Assembly (NCBI GenBank): GCA_023423405.1 | Contig: JAFAFR010000037.1 | Coordinates: 62,001-126,000 of the forward strand | DNA: 64,000 bases | Direction of reading: 5' to 3' | DNA from: Bacteroidota bacterium | GTDB lineage: Bacteria; Bacteroidota; Bacteroidia; Chitinophagales; Chitinophagaceae | Shown here: positions 43,546 through 52,646 of the stretch, piece after piece | Position numbering within the stretch: the first letter of the stretch is position 1 | Layout: every line of letters begins with the position of its first letter | Notes under the pieces: generated by a model | The model's database searches: none | The model's input: only the letters and a program-made list of their open reading frames with translations | Told to the model about the DNA's origin: nothing | Made by a program: the position numbers and the translations under genes

Positions 43546-44709
43546 GAAAAAATAGATATAAAAAGAGCTATTCTGTCTGATTTTCAAGAATTTATGGAAA
43601 TCTTCCCCGCTACGTGCATAATCGGCCCGCGGCAGGTTGGAAAAACAACGCTTGCAAAACAGGTTGCCGGCGAGAAAAATTGCTTCTACCTCGACCTGGA
43701 AAATCCCGGCGAAAGAGAAAAACTGAAAGACCCCGTCTTCTTTCTTTCGCAATTCGCGGACCGCTGTGTGATATTGGACGAAGTGCAGTTCATGCCCGAA
43801 TTGTTTCCGGCATTGCGTGGCATTATCGATGCAAACAGGAGGGCGGGACGGTTTATACTGCTTGGTTCCGCTTCTCCCGATATCATGCGTAACAGCGCTG
43901 AAACCCTGGCTGGCCGCATTGGTTATTTACAGTTGACACCGTTTACGTTGGCAGAAGTAAATGACCTGCAACAACTGTGGTTGCGCGGCGGCTTTCCGTT
44001 GTCGTACCTGGTGGCCACCGATAAGGCCAGTGCTACCTGGCGGCGCAGTTTTATTACTACCTATATCCAGCGGGATCTTGGCTTATTGGGACTCCAAACC
44101 GATGTACAGGTTATGGACCGGTTCTGGCGCATGCTGGCTACAGCGCAGGGCAATCTTCTGAATGCAGAAAGCTTTGCCCGTTCGCTGAATGTGAGCCGGC
44201 CCACCATTACCCGGTACCTTGATTTCCTGGAAGGGGCATTTATGATCCGCGCCCTGCGCCCCTGGTTTGCGAATACCAATAAGCGATTGGTTAAGTCGCC
44301 CAAAATATACATCAGGGACAGCGGGATCCTGCACAGCCTGCTGGGTCTGAACAGCTTTGACGCCCTGCTCAACCACGTGCAGAGGGGTGCTTCGTGGGAA
44401 GGGTTTGTTATAGAACAGATCATCAACAACCTCGGCGACGACATCCGGCCCTGGTTTTACAGAACACAGCAAGGCGCCGAATGCGACCTGTTACTGGAAA
44501 AGAACGGCGAAGTAATTGCCGTCATCGAAATCAAACACGGCATGGCTCCCAAAGCAAGCAAAGGATTCAGGATCTGCATGGCCGATACGGAGGCAGTACA
44601 CGGATACCTCATCGGCAATGGCGAAGAGACCTATGAGGCAGAAGAAAAGATAACCGTTACCAATGTAACTGCCTTCATAAAAGAGCTCATCCCGGCGCTT
44701 CAGAAATAA
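43543..44709 (+). CDS. AAA ATPase with DUF4143 domain
   Basis: A 388-residue protein. The N-terminal P-loop ATPase has Walker A IIGPRQVGKTTLAKQ (Gly33-Lys34) and Walker B RCVILDEVQFMPELF, plus a sensor-like LLGSASPDI. A winged-helix-like middle has LNVSRPTITRYLDFLEGAFM. The C-terminal DUF4143 nuclease-like region contains YRTQQGAECDLLLEKNGE and VIEIKHG, resembling a PD-(D/E)XK pattern (Glu/Asp ... E-x-K). Such genes are widespread, often horizontally moved, and of unknown function. It stands alone, convergent with the DksA-like gene 18 bases away. Confidence 0.88.
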   Translation: MEKIDIKRAILSDFQEFMEIFPATCIIGPRQVGKTTLAKQVAGEKNCFYLDLENPGEREKLKDPVFFLSQFADRCVILDEVQFMPELFPALRGIIDANRRAGRFILLGSASPDIMRNSAETLAGRIGYLQLTPFTLAEVNDLQQLWLRGGFPLSYLVATDKASATWRRSFITTYIQRDLGLLGLQTDVQVMDRFWRMLATAQGNLLNAESFARSLNVSRPTITRYLDFLEGAFMIRALRPWFANTNKRLVKSPKIYIRDSGILHSLLGLNSFDALLNHVQRGASWEGFVIEQIINNLGDDIRPWFYRTQQGAECDLLLEKNGEVIAVIEIKHGMAPKASKGFRICMADTEAVHGYLIGNGEETYEAEEKITVTNVTAFIKELIPALQK

Positions 44710-44727
44710 GTATATGGAGCCAACTCC

Positions 44728-45825
44728 TTATTTGTTCATCGTGTTCTTTGCCTCGATGCTGAGCGTGGCATGTGGCACCGCACGCAGGCGGGCCTTATCG
44801 ATAAGCTTGCCGGTAACCCGGCAAATACCATAGGTCTTATTTTCAATACGCATCAACGCCTTCTCAAGGTGATCGATAAAAGTGATCTGGCGACTGGCCA
44901 TCTGGGCCAGTTGCTCCCTTTCCATACTCACACTTCCATCTTCCATGGTCATGTAGCGGCTTTCACTTTCATCTCCTCCCATTTCATCCTTACGGGTAAT
45001 CAAACCCTGGAGATAGGCCAGCTCTTTCTTGGCTGCATCGAGTTTCTTATTGATCAACTCCTTGAACTCCTGTAACTCATTATCACTGTATCGCATAGTA
45101 GGGCCTGGATTTTCAGCGGAACTCTGGTCAAGCACGCTTTTGGTGAAATCTGGATTATACGGTTGAACTGTTTTTGTCTTGATCACCGGCATCTCCACTT
45201 TGGTGGGTCTCTTCTCCGGAGGAGGGGCCGGTTTTTTAATCGGGATCGGGGTGGTTTGCTTGGAATCGTCCTTTACCGTCATGGGCTTGGGCGTCATTGG
45301 CTTCAGGCCCTGGCGGATGATCTTTTTCGCTGGTTCCTTCTTTCCCTTTGTTTTTTCGGCAACCGGTTTCTGCACGGTTTCTTCCTGCTTCGCAGGAGAT
45401 GCTTTGGCAGCAGCGGCTGGCTTAACCGCCGGAGCGGGTTTCGCGGCGGGAGCCGGCTTTGCCGATTTGGACGCAGGAGCCGGTTTCGCAGCAGTAGCCT
45501 TAGCGGCAGGCGCTGGTTTGGCAACAGGAGCCGGTTTAGCCGCCGGTGCTTTGACCGCAGCTTTAGCAGGAGCAGCCTTGGCCGCAGGTTTGGCAGGGGC
45601 CACTTTGGAAGCCTTGGCCGGCGCCGCTTTGGAAGCGGGGGACTTGGCCGCAGGTTTAGCTACAGCTTTGGCGGCTGGTTTGGCAGGGGCAGGCTTCGTT
45701 GCAGCTTTCTTCGCAGGAGCTGCCTTGGCCACAGCCTTCACAGGCGCTTTCTTGGCGGGAACTGCTTTTTTAGCCGGAGCAACTTTTTTGGCGGCTGGTT
45801 TGGCGGCCTTTTTCTTTGTTGCCAT
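44728..45825 (-). CDS. TraR/DksA-family protein with long Ala/Lys/Pro-rich tail
   Basis: A 365-residue protein in three parts. Residues 1-147 are almost only Ala, Lys, Pro and Val (AKPAAKK-type repeats), like histone H1 or the tails of bacterial H1-like proteins. A basic Pro-rich linker covers about 148-240. A DksA-type coiled coil and finger region covers 245-365 (ELQEFKELINKKLDAAKKEL ... NKTYGICRVTGKLIDKARL). The zinc finger keeps only the first Cys (Cys335) of the usual four, a pattern I recall as normal for Bacteroidota members. It is 36 bases downstream of ileS and probably co-transcribed. Role in transcription or nucleoid binding is inferred. Confidence 0.85.
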   Translation of the reverse strand: MATKKKAAKPAAKKVAPAKKAVPAKKAPVKAVAKAAPAKKAATKPAPAKPAAKAVAKPAAKSPASKAAPAKASKVAPAKPAAKAAPAKAAVKAPAAKPAPVAKPAPAAKATAAKPAPASKSAKPAPAAKPAPAVKPAAAAKASPAKQEETVQKPVAEKTKGKKEPAKKIIRQGLKPMTPKPMTVKDDSKQTTPIPIKKPAPPPEKRPTKVEMPVIKTKTVQPYNPDFTKSVLDQSSAENPGPTMRYSDNELQEFKELINKKLDAAKKELAYLQGLITRKDEMGGDESESRYMTMEDGSVSMEREQLAQMASRQITFIDHLEKALMRIENKTYGICRVTGKLIDKARLRAVPHATLSIEAKNTMNK

Positions 45826-45861
45826 AGATGATTCCTTTTATCCGGTTTACGTATTTCTTTT

Positions 45862-48800
45862 TTATCGGGATTGGGGCGACTTATCGACCCAAACGGTTAC
45901 TGGTAAATCGTTTACCTCGATCGGCATTCCATTGCTCAGGGAATCCACTACTTCCAGTTCGTCTGCCAGCACTTCCGCCTTGATATAAGGACCGAATTGC
46001 CGGATCGAAGCCTCCAGCGCGCCCGCTTGCCCCAGCTTTACCAGGATGCGGTCTGTCAGCTCATAACCATTGTCCTTTCTGATCTTCTGTATCCGGTTCA
46101 CCAATTCCCGCGCATTCCCCTCCTGCTCCAGTTCGGGACTGAGGGTAACGTCCAGGGCTACCGTCAACGGGCCTTTTGAGCTCACCATCCAGCCCGGAAT
46201 GTCCTCACTGGTTATTTCAACCTCATGGATTTGTAATATTAAGGGTTCGCTATCAATTTCCAAAGAATATGAACCTTCTTTTTCAAGCCTTGAAATATCG
46301 GCCTGGCCGAAGTTTGCAATGGCCGCCGAAACGGCTTTCATTTTACTCCCCACCCTTTTGCCCAGGGCCTGGAAATTCGGCTTTATTTTCTTCTTGATGA
46401 AGCCATCGGCATCGGTCAGGTATTCCACCGATTTTACATTCACTTCCGACTTGACCAGGTCCTCCACTTTCTCCAACTGGCTGCGCATGGCGGGGTTCAG
46501 CACAGGGATCAGTATGCGCTGCAGCGGCTGGCGCACTTTGATGTTCACCTTCTTGCGGAGCGACAATACCAGTGAGCTGGCATCCTGGGCCAGTTGCATG
46601 CGCTCTTCCAGGGCTGGATCAATGCGCGATTGTTCGGCCTTCGGATACAATACATGGTGTACCGAAGCGGCATCGAAACGCTGCGTAACGGCGTTCAGGT
46701 TGCCAAAGAGCCAGTCGGCAAAGAAAGGCGTTACCGGCGCCACGAGACGACCAATGGTTTCGAGGCATTCGTACAGGGTCTGGTAGGCCGAGATCTTATC
46801 GAGGCTGTATTCTCCTTTCCAAAAGCGGCGGCGGCAGAGCCGTACGTACCAGTTGCTCAGTTGCTCGTCCACGAAGCTGTCGATCAGGCGGCCCGCCGTG
46901 GTGGGCTCGTAGTCGTCAAAAGCTGCCGTTACGTTCTGTACCAGGCTCTGCAGGCTGGAAAGGATCCAGCGGTCGATTTCCGGGCGCTGCTCCAGGGGCA
47001 CGGGCGCTTCTTTAAAAGCAAAGCCGTCCACATTGGCGTAGAGCGCAAAAAACTGGTAGGTATTATAGAGCGTTCCAAAAAACTTGCGTTGCACTTCCCG
47101 GATACCTTCAATGTCAAATTTCAGGCTGTCCCAGGGCGAAGCGTTGGTGATGAGGTACCAGCGCGTGGCGTCGGCGCCAAACTGGTCAATGGTGGTGAAA
47201 GGGTCCACCACGTTGCCCAGGCGTTTGCTCATCTTATTGCCGTTCTTGTCCAACACCAGGCCATTCGATACCACCGTCTTATAAGCCACGCTGTCGTACA
47301 GCAGGGCGCCCAGGGCATGCAGGGTATAGAACCAGCCGCGGGTTTGGTCCACGCCTTCGGCGATGAAGTCGGCGGGAAAATTCTGTTCAAAAGGCGCATT
47401 GAAAGGCCGTTCATCACCCGCTGCCAGCTTTTGCGGATCCAGTCCCCATTGTGCATAGGGCATGGCGCCGCTGTCGAACCAAACATCGATGAGGTCGGGC
47501 TCGCGGCGCATGGGACGGCCCGAGTCGCTTACCAGCACCACTTCATCCACATAAGGTTTGTGCAGGTCGAGGATGCCATCGTGCAGGTAGTTCTTATTCA
47601 CATCGCCACCCAGCACATCGCTGGCCTTGCGGATCTCGGCGTTCAGTTCAGCAATGGAGCCGATGCATTTTTCCTCCGCGCCATCTTCCGTACGCCAGAT
47701 GGGCAGGGGGGTTCCCCAGAACCGGCTGCGGCTCAGGTTCCAGTCCACCATATTTTCCAGCCAGTTGCCAAAGCGGCCTTCGCCGGTGGCCCTGGGTTTC
47801 CAGTTGATGGTTTTATTCAATTCCACCATGCGGTCCTTAATGGCCGTAGTGCGGATGAACCAGGCATCAAGCGGATAATAAAGCACCGGTTTATCCGTGC
47901 GCCAGCAGTGCGGGTAACTGTGTTCGTATTTTTCTACCTTGAAAGCGCGGTTCTCTTTTTTCAGCTTCACGCTGATGTCCACGTTCACATCCGCATACTC
48001 TTTCTCGTCCTTATAATTCTTGACGTAACGGCCGGAAAACTCGCCCAGGTCATCCACGAATTTTCCTTCGCGGTCTACCAGGGTCAGTATGCCAATGCCA
48101 TAACGCCTGCCCACTTTGTAGTCGTCGGCGCCAAAGGCGGGTGCCGTGTGCACAATGCCGGTACCGTCTTCCGTCGTGACAAACCCGTCGAGCAGTACGC
48201 GGAAGGGATCACCGCCTGCTTTTTCAGCCGTATTGGCCGGGTAAGGCAGCAACTGTTCATACCGCAGGCCTTCCAGCTCTTTCCCTTTCATTTCCCGGAT
48301 GGTTTTCCAGGGAAGGTTTTTAGAAGCTTCTGAATAATCTTCAAAGCCTGTATTCTCCATCTCCGGCTTGAAATATTTGGGCAGCAGCGCCTTGGCCAGC
48401 ACCACGTTCACCGGCAGATGGGTATAGGGGTTGAAAGTCCTTACCAGTACATAATCGATATTGGGTCCAACCGTAAGTCCCAGGTTGGAGGGAAGGGTCC
48501 AGGGTGTGGTGGTCCAGGCCATGAAAAAGACCTCGGCCCCGGCGCCGCCCTGCTGCTCGGCTTCGCGGTAGAGGAATTCGCTGTCGGCATTGCGTACCGC
48601 TTTAAACATGGCCACGGCGCTGGTATCCTTCACATCTTTGTAGGTACCCGGCTGGTTCAGTTCATGAGAACTGAGGCCGGTTCCGGCAGCCGGCGAATAG
48701 GGCTGGATGCTGACGCTTTTGTACAGCAACCCTTTTTTGTACAGGCGCTGCAGGCACCACCAGAGGGTTTCGATGTATTCGTTCTCAAAAGTGACATAGG

Positions 48801-49245
48801 GATGCTGCAGGTCGACCCAGTATCCCATTTTCTGCGTGAGGCTGTCCCACTTGTCCTTGAAGCGCAATACGGCTTCGCGGCATTTCTGGTTGTAAGCCTC
48901 TACAGAAATTTTCTTACCAATGTCTTCCTTGGTGATGCCCAGTTCTTTTTCCACGCCCAGCTCAATCGGCAGCCCATGCGTATCCCAGCCGCCCTTACGT
49001 TTTACCTGGAAACCCTGCATGGTTTTATAACGGCATACCAGGTCTTTCAGCGCCCGGGAGATCACGTGGTGAATACCGGGAAGCCCGTTGGCGCTCGGCG
49101 GACCTTCGTAAAACACGAAAGGTTTGGCGCCTTCCCGAAGGGAAACACTTTTCTCAAATGCCTGCTCCCGGTTCCATTTGGCCAATATTTCGGCCTCAAT
49201 GGTCGGCAAATGCAGTTGTTGAAACTCACGATACTTGGCTGCCAT
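45862..49245 (-). CDS. ileS: Isoleucyl-tRNA synthetase
   Basis: Class I aminoacyl-tRNA synthetase, 1127 residues. The HIGH-like box is PSANGLPGIHHVISRAL (about 50-66). The CP1 editing domain contains TTPWTLPSNLGL, and DLIDVWFDSGAMPYAQWG and the KMSKS-like NKMSKRLGNVVDPF follow. The anticodon-binding and C-terminal extension (LDVTLSPELEQEGNARELVN) is of the eukaryote-like long IleRS2 type common in Bacteroidota, a type associated with natural mupirocin tolerance (family knowledge; not shown here). It is upstream of the DksA-like gene. Confidence 0.96.
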   Translation of the reverse strand: MAAKYREFQQLHLPTIEAEILAKWNREQAFEKSVSLREGAKPFVFYEGPPSANGLPGIHHVISRALKDLVCRYKTMQGFQVKRKGGWDTHGLPIELGVEKELGITKEDIGKKISVEAYNQKCREAVLRFKDKWDSLTQKMGYWVDLQHPYVTFENEYIETLWWCLQRLYKKGLLYKSVSIQPYSPAAGTGLSSHELNQPGTYKDVKDTSAVAMFKAVRNADSEFLYREAEQQGGAGAEVFFMAWTTTPWTLPSNLGLTVGPNIDYVLVRTFNPYTHLPVNVVLAKALLPKYFKPEMENTGFEDYSEASKNLPWKTIREMKGKELEGLRYEQLLPYPANTAEKAGGDPFRVLLDGFVTTEDGTGIVHTAPAFGADDYKVGRRYGIGILTLVDREGKFVDDLGEFSGRYVKNYKDEKEYADVNVDISVKLKKENRAFKVEKYEHSYPHCWRTDKPVLYYPLDAWFIRTTAIKDRMVELNKTINWKPRATGEGRFGNWLENMVDWNLSRSRFWGTPLPIWRTEDGAEEKCIGSIAELNAEIRKASDVLGGDVNKNYLHDGILDLHKPYVDEVVLVSDSGRPMRREPDLIDVWFDSGAMPYAQWGLDPQKLAAGDERPFNAPFEQNFPADFIAEGVDQTRGWFYTLHALGALLYDSVAYKTVVSNGLVLDKNGNKMSKRLGNVVDPFTTIDQFGADATRWYLITNASPWDSLKFDIEGIREVQRKFFGTLYNTYQFFALYANVDGFAFKEAPVPLEQRPEIDRWILSSLQSLVQNVTAAFDDYEPTTAGRLIDSFVDEQLSNWYVRLCRRRFWKGEYSLDKISAYQTLYECLETIGRLVAPVTPFFADWLFGNLNAVTQRFDAASVHHVLYPKAEQSRIDPALEERMQLAQDASSLVLSLRKKVNIKVRQPLQRILIPVLNPAMRSQLEKVEDLVKSEVNVKSVEYLTDADGFIKKKIKPNFQALGKRVGSKMKAVSAAIANFGQADISRLEKEGSYSLEIDSEPLILQIHEVEITSEDIPGWMVSSKGPLTVALDVTLSPELEQEGNARELVNRIQKIRKDNGYELTDRILVKLGQAGALEASIRQFGPYIKAEVLADELEVVDSLSNGMPIEVNDLPVTVWVDKSPQSR

Positions 49246-49365
49246 ACGTAAACTCCCTGATACTTAACAACTTATAAAATACACTTGAATAAATAGACGC
49301 GAAGTTACAAAAATTAACCCTGTCATTTATCGGCTGTTGCTGCTACGAATAAGTAAAACCATTCT

Positions 49366-50469
49366 ATGCAACACGCTTCCCGCCGCCGTTTTCTGCGTCA
49401 CCTGGGTACCGGCCTGGCCGCTGTGTCACTTCCTTTAGCTGGTTGGCCAGCTTCCTTTACCGCCGGTGACAAAAAACTCAATATTGCTTTGCTTGGCCTC
49501 GGCCGCTATGCCGGTTACCTGGCCGAGGGACTGCAGGAAACGCGCTATTGCCGGCTGGCCGGCGTGGTTACGGGTACGCCGGCCAAAGCGCGCGACTGGC
49601 AGAAAAAATACCAGCTCCCGGCCGCCAATATCTATGATTATGAAAATTTTGATACCGTGGCGGGCAATCCCGGCATTGACCTCATATACGTGGTGACGCC
49701 CAATGCCCTGCACAAGGAATTTGTACTGCGCGCCGCCAGGGCAGGCAAACACGTAATCGTGGAAAAGCCCATGGCCGTTTCGGTGGCCGACTGCCTTGAA
49801 ATGATCGATGCCTGCAAAAAAGCGGAAGTGGCCCTGGCCATGGGTTACCGGCTGCACTATGAACCTTATAATATGGAGATGAAGCGCCTGGGGCAGGAAA
49901 AAGTCTTCGGCCAGGTAAAACTGGTAGAAGCATCCCTTGGCTACAAGGCCATCGACAACCCCGGCGAGTGGCGGCTGCACAAAGCGCTTTCCGGTGGCGG
50001 CCCGCTGATGAACCTGGGCATCTATTGCGTACAGGCTGCGCGGTACATCACCGGCGAGGAACCGGTTAGCCTCACTGCCCAGTTCGGGCCGGTAACCTAT
50101 CCTGCCATATTCAAAGAGGTGGAAGAATCCATCACCTGGCAAATGCGTTTCCCCTCCGGCGCCCTCTGCACTTCGTCCACCACTTATAATTGTGGCATCG
50201 ACCGGCTCTACGCCAGCGCCGGGAACGGCTTCTTCGAATTGTCACCCGCCATCAGCTACGGACCCTTCCGCGGACGCACCAGCCGGGGCGAACTGAACTT
50301 TCCCGTCATCAACCAGCAGGCGGCGCAAATGGATGGCATCGCCCGTTGTATCCTCGACGGCCGGCCGCTGCCCGGTCATATCAGCGGAGAAGAAGGATTG
50401 AAAGACATGCGGGTGATCGAGGCAATCTATGCCGCAGCGGCTTCGGGGAAAGAGACCCGGGTTGGCTGA
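49366..50469 (+). CDS. Tat-exported Gfo/Idh/MocA-family oxidoreductase
   Basis: A 367-residue NAD(P)-dependent sugar oxidoreductase-like protein. A twin-arginine signal (SRRRFLRHLGTGLAAVSLPL, from residue 5) predicts export in folded form. The Rossmann motif IALLGLGRYAGYLAEGL and the conserved EKPMAVSVADC follow, then a GYRLHYEPYN active-site-side segment and a GGGPLMNLGIYCVQAARYIT stretch. Glucose-fructose oxidoreductase and glycosidase-like members share this architecture. Substrate is unknown. It stands alone, divergent from ileS. Confidence 0.9.
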   Translation: MQHASRRRFLRHLGTGLAAVSLPLAGWPASFTAGDKKLNIALLGLGRYAGYLAEGLQETRYCRLAGVVTGTPAKARDWQKKYQLPAANIYDYENFDTVAGNPGIDLIYVVTPNALHKEFVLRAARAGKHVIVEKPMAVSVADCLEMIDACKKAEVALAMGYRLHYEPYNMEMKRLGQEKVFGQVKLVEASLGYKAIDNPGEWRLHKALSGGGPLMNLGIYCVQAARYITGEEPVSLTAQFGPVTYPAIFKEVEESITWQMRFPSGALCTSSTTYNCGIDRLYASAGNGFFELSPAISYGPFRGRTSRGELNFPVINQQAAQMDGIARCILDGRPLPGHISGEEGLKDMRVIEAIYAAAASGKETRVG

Positions 50470-50815
50470 AACAGGTTGCGTATTATTACGCGAATGGGTA
50501 AGCGCAGTTACGCAGGATTTTTACTCATCCATTTTACCCACTTACACGATGGGCGCGATTTCTCAAGATTTTCGATTAAAAAAGTGATTTTCAGTTCTTA
50601 AGCGGGCTTGATTTATCCACATTTAGCGGCTTTGGCACAATTTCTGAAACTATTTTCTCGTGAACAGAAACAGAAAAATAGTTACTGCTATTATACAAGA
50701 TTTCATGGTTAGGACGTTAACAATGGACTAACCGTCAGATTTTTCTACGGTTTAGGGTTTAGGGGTTAAAATAGGGGGTAGTCTTGCCCCCTTCCTCTTT
50801 TTATATACCTCAGGA
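50470..50815. other. Gene-free gap between the oxidoreductase and hemJ
   Basis: No coding frame is visible in 346 bases. It contains a small hairpin GCGTA/TACGC (50478-50491), a consensus DnaA-box sequence TTATCCACA (50613-50621), a run of G tracts with two TTTAGGG units (50749-50778), and a G5/C5 hairpin followed by a T-rich stretch (50773-50803) that may end transcripts. Confidence 0.6.
50773..50803 (+). terminator. Possible terminator hairpin
   Basis: AGGGGG (50773-50778) and CCCCCT (50787-50792) pair around an 8-base loop, followed by TCCTCTTTTT. It lies far (about 300 bases) from the plus-strand gene it would serve and just before the end of hemJ, so it is weakly supported. Confidence 0.35.
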
Positions 50816-51373
50816 TCAGATACTTCCGTTTTTCTCCCTTCGTTTCTTATACCATTTTGTCGCCAGGAACAGGAGCACACCCAATACCAGGATGCCGCCG
50901 GTGCCGTAAAGCCAGCTCATGGCCTGCTTCACCACCACCAGCATCACGATACCAAAAAGAAGCAGGGTGGAAACCTCGTTCCAGAGCCGCAACTGGCCCG
51001 AGCGGTACCGAAACAGTCCCCGCTCCTGCTGGCGGAAAAGGGCATGCAGGCTAAAGTGGTAGAGATAGAGCAGGAGCACCAGCGCCAGTTTGATCCAGAG
51101 CCAGGAGGCATCGCCGGCAGCCATGGCGCGCTGCCACCCGCCGAGGAAAAGCACCAGGGGGCCCAGCACCAGGGTCAGCACCGCAGAAGGCCAGGTGATG
51201 ATGAACCAGAGGCGCCGCATCATCAGGATGAGCTGCGCACGCAGCACCGCAGCCTCTGCCGCCGGCCGGCTGCCCGCCTCCGCATTGTAGATCAGCAGGC
51301 GCGGCATATAAAAAAGCCCGGCAAACCAGGTGACCACAAAAATGATGTGCAGGGCTTTCAGGTAGGCATACAT
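50816..51373 (-). CDS. hemJ: HemJ-type protoporphyrinogen IX oxidase (CopD-like)
   Basis: A 185-residue inner-membrane protein with about five helices. It carries the HemJ features KALHIIFVVTWFAGLFYMPR (conserved His9), RAQLILMMRRLWFIITWPSA and WLWIKLALVLLLYLYHFSLH with conserved Lys/His. It oxidises protoporphyrinogen IX to protoporphyrin IX in organisms lacking HemG or HemY. It starts one base after the hemH stop, forming a hemH-hemJ pair divergent from the hemA operon, which strengthens the call. Confidence 0.9.
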   Translation of the reverse strand: MYAYLKALHIIFVVTWFAGLFYMPRLLIYNAEAGSRPAAEAAVLRAQLILMMRRLWFIITWPSAVLTLVLGPLVLFLGGWQRAMAAGDASWLWIKLALVLLLYLYHFSLHALFRQQERGLFRYRSGQLRLWNEVSTLLLFGIVMLVVVKQAMSWLYGTGGILVLGVLLFLATKWYKKRREKNGSI

Positions 51374-51374
51374 A

Positions 51375-52400
51375 TCAGGAAAGCGTTTCGGGGTGCAGCG
51401 CGTATTGTTTCAGTGTATTCACCCAGGCCGGGTGCACATTCAGGCAGGGCACCTGCCGGAAATTTTCGCCGCCCGCATCCAGGAAGGTCTTTTTCCCTTC
51501 CACGGAAATTTCTTCGAGCGTTTCCAGGCAATCGCTCACAAAAGCCGCACAAACCACCAGCAATCTTTTTTTTCCTTCCGCCGGCAGCTCGGCCAGTCGT
51601 TGGGCGGTATAGGGTTTCAGCCATTCGTCGCGGCCCAGGCGCGACTGGAAAGAAAAACTGAATTTGCCTTCCGGGATGCCCAAGGCCGCCGCGGTTTTTT
51701 CCATGGTGGTGATGCACTGGTAACGGTAGCAGGTGCGGTGTGCCGGCGAATCTTCCGTACAGCAGTTACCTTCTATTAAACAATGCCCGCCCGTGGGATC
51801 CGATTTGCGGATATGCCGCTCCGGTACTCCATGAAAACTGAACAACACATGATCGTAAGGTTCCGCCAGCCAGGGCTCAATACTTTGCTTCAGCGCATCG
51901 AGGTAAAGGGGCTCTTTATAATAGGGTGGAATAACGGTAAAACGGAAGGGATAATTTCCTTCGCGGTACTGCTCCCCGGCATAGACCACCGCCGTTTCAT
52001 AACTGCTCATGGCATAATGTGGATAGAGCGGAACCAGTACCACTTCCTCCAGCGCTGGGTCCTTTTTCAACAATTCGCGGTAAGCATCGTGCGGAGATGG
52101 CGTACCATAGCGCATGGCGATGGCGACGGGAGGGTCGATCTCCGCCTGCAGCGCAGTTTGCAGTTGCCGCGTGATCTCTATCAGCGGCGATCCCTTATCG
52201 GTCCAGATGGACGCATAAGCATGCGCCGATTTGGGCGCACGGAAAGGAACAATGATGCCTCTTACCAGCAGCAACCTTCCCAGGTAAGGCAAATCGATCA
52301 CCCTTTTGTCCATCAGGAATTCGTTCAGGTACTTTCGTACATCCCTAACCGAAGTGGAGTCGGGAGAACCGAGATTCATTAATACAATGCCGCGTTTCAT
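51375..52400 (-). CDS. hemH: Ferrochelatase
   Basis: Inserts Fe2+ into protoporphyrin IX, the last step of protoheme synthesis. It has 341 residues. Family text includes GIVLMNLGSPDSTSVRDVRK at the N-terminus, VLVPLYPHYAMSSYETAV, the catalytic-His segment LFSFHGVPERHIRKSDPTG, YRYQCITTMEKTAAALG, FSFQSRLGRDEWLKPYT, and CAAFVSDCLETLEEI with the iron-side Glu. CLIEGNCCTED is a Cys-rich insert. It is divergent from hemA. Confidence 0.96.
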   Translation of the reverse strand: MKRGIVLMNLGSPDSTSVRDVRKYLNEFLMDKRVIDLPYLGRLLLVRGIIVPFRAPKSAHAYASIWTDKGSPLIEITRQLQTALQAEIDPPVAIAMRYGTPSPHDAYRELLKKDPALEEVVLVPLYPHYAMSSYETAVVYAGEQYREGNYPFRFTVIPPYYKEPLYLDALKQSIEPWLAEPYDHVLFSFHGVPERHIRKSDPTGGHCLIEGNCCTEDSPAHRTCYRYQCITTMEKTAAALGIPEGKFSFSFQSRLGRDEWLKPYTAQRLAELPAEGKKRLLVVCAAFVSDCLETLEEISVEGKKTFLDAGGENFRQVPCLNVHPAWVNTLKQYALHPETLS

Positions 52401-52618
52401 TTCAACGCAATACTAAGCCTAGTTTGCCAAATCTGCTCCACGGATTTTTGCAGTTACGCGTTTTGAAACAACATCTTTATGACCAGGATCATATCACCAC
52501 ATTAAAAAAATCAGCAACTCATTCCACTTATTCATCAATTGACAAACAGATTTAATGCATTCCCCGCAATATGACAATAGCCTGACAGTTGGAAGGGTCG
52601 CGTTCCAGGAGCAGCGAG

Positions 52619-52626
52619 TATTTTTG
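52619..52626 (+). promoter_or_regulatory. TATTTTTG -7 box of the hemA operon
   Basis: Exact TAnnTTTG ending 20 bases before the ATG at 52647. A possible GTG start at 52626 would fall inside this box, so the box decides for the ATG at 52647. No good -33 box is seen. Confidence 0.55.
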
Positions 52627-52646
52627 TGCCGGCATTACAAAGAATT

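Noticed and set aside
45163..45988. Gly/Ser/Arg-rich and Ala/Gly-rich frames opposite the DksA-like gene
   Set aside because: They look like repeat proteins but are complements of the AKP-coding repeats of the H1-like tail.
46594..48333. Open frame of 579 codons antisense to ileS
   Set aside because: It is a mirror of a highly conserved synthetase with no features of its own.
50470..50815. Possible replication origin because of a TTATCCACA box in a gene-free gap
   Set aside because: Only one strict DnaA box is present, there is no dnaA or dnaN nearby, and one such 9-mer is expected by chance.
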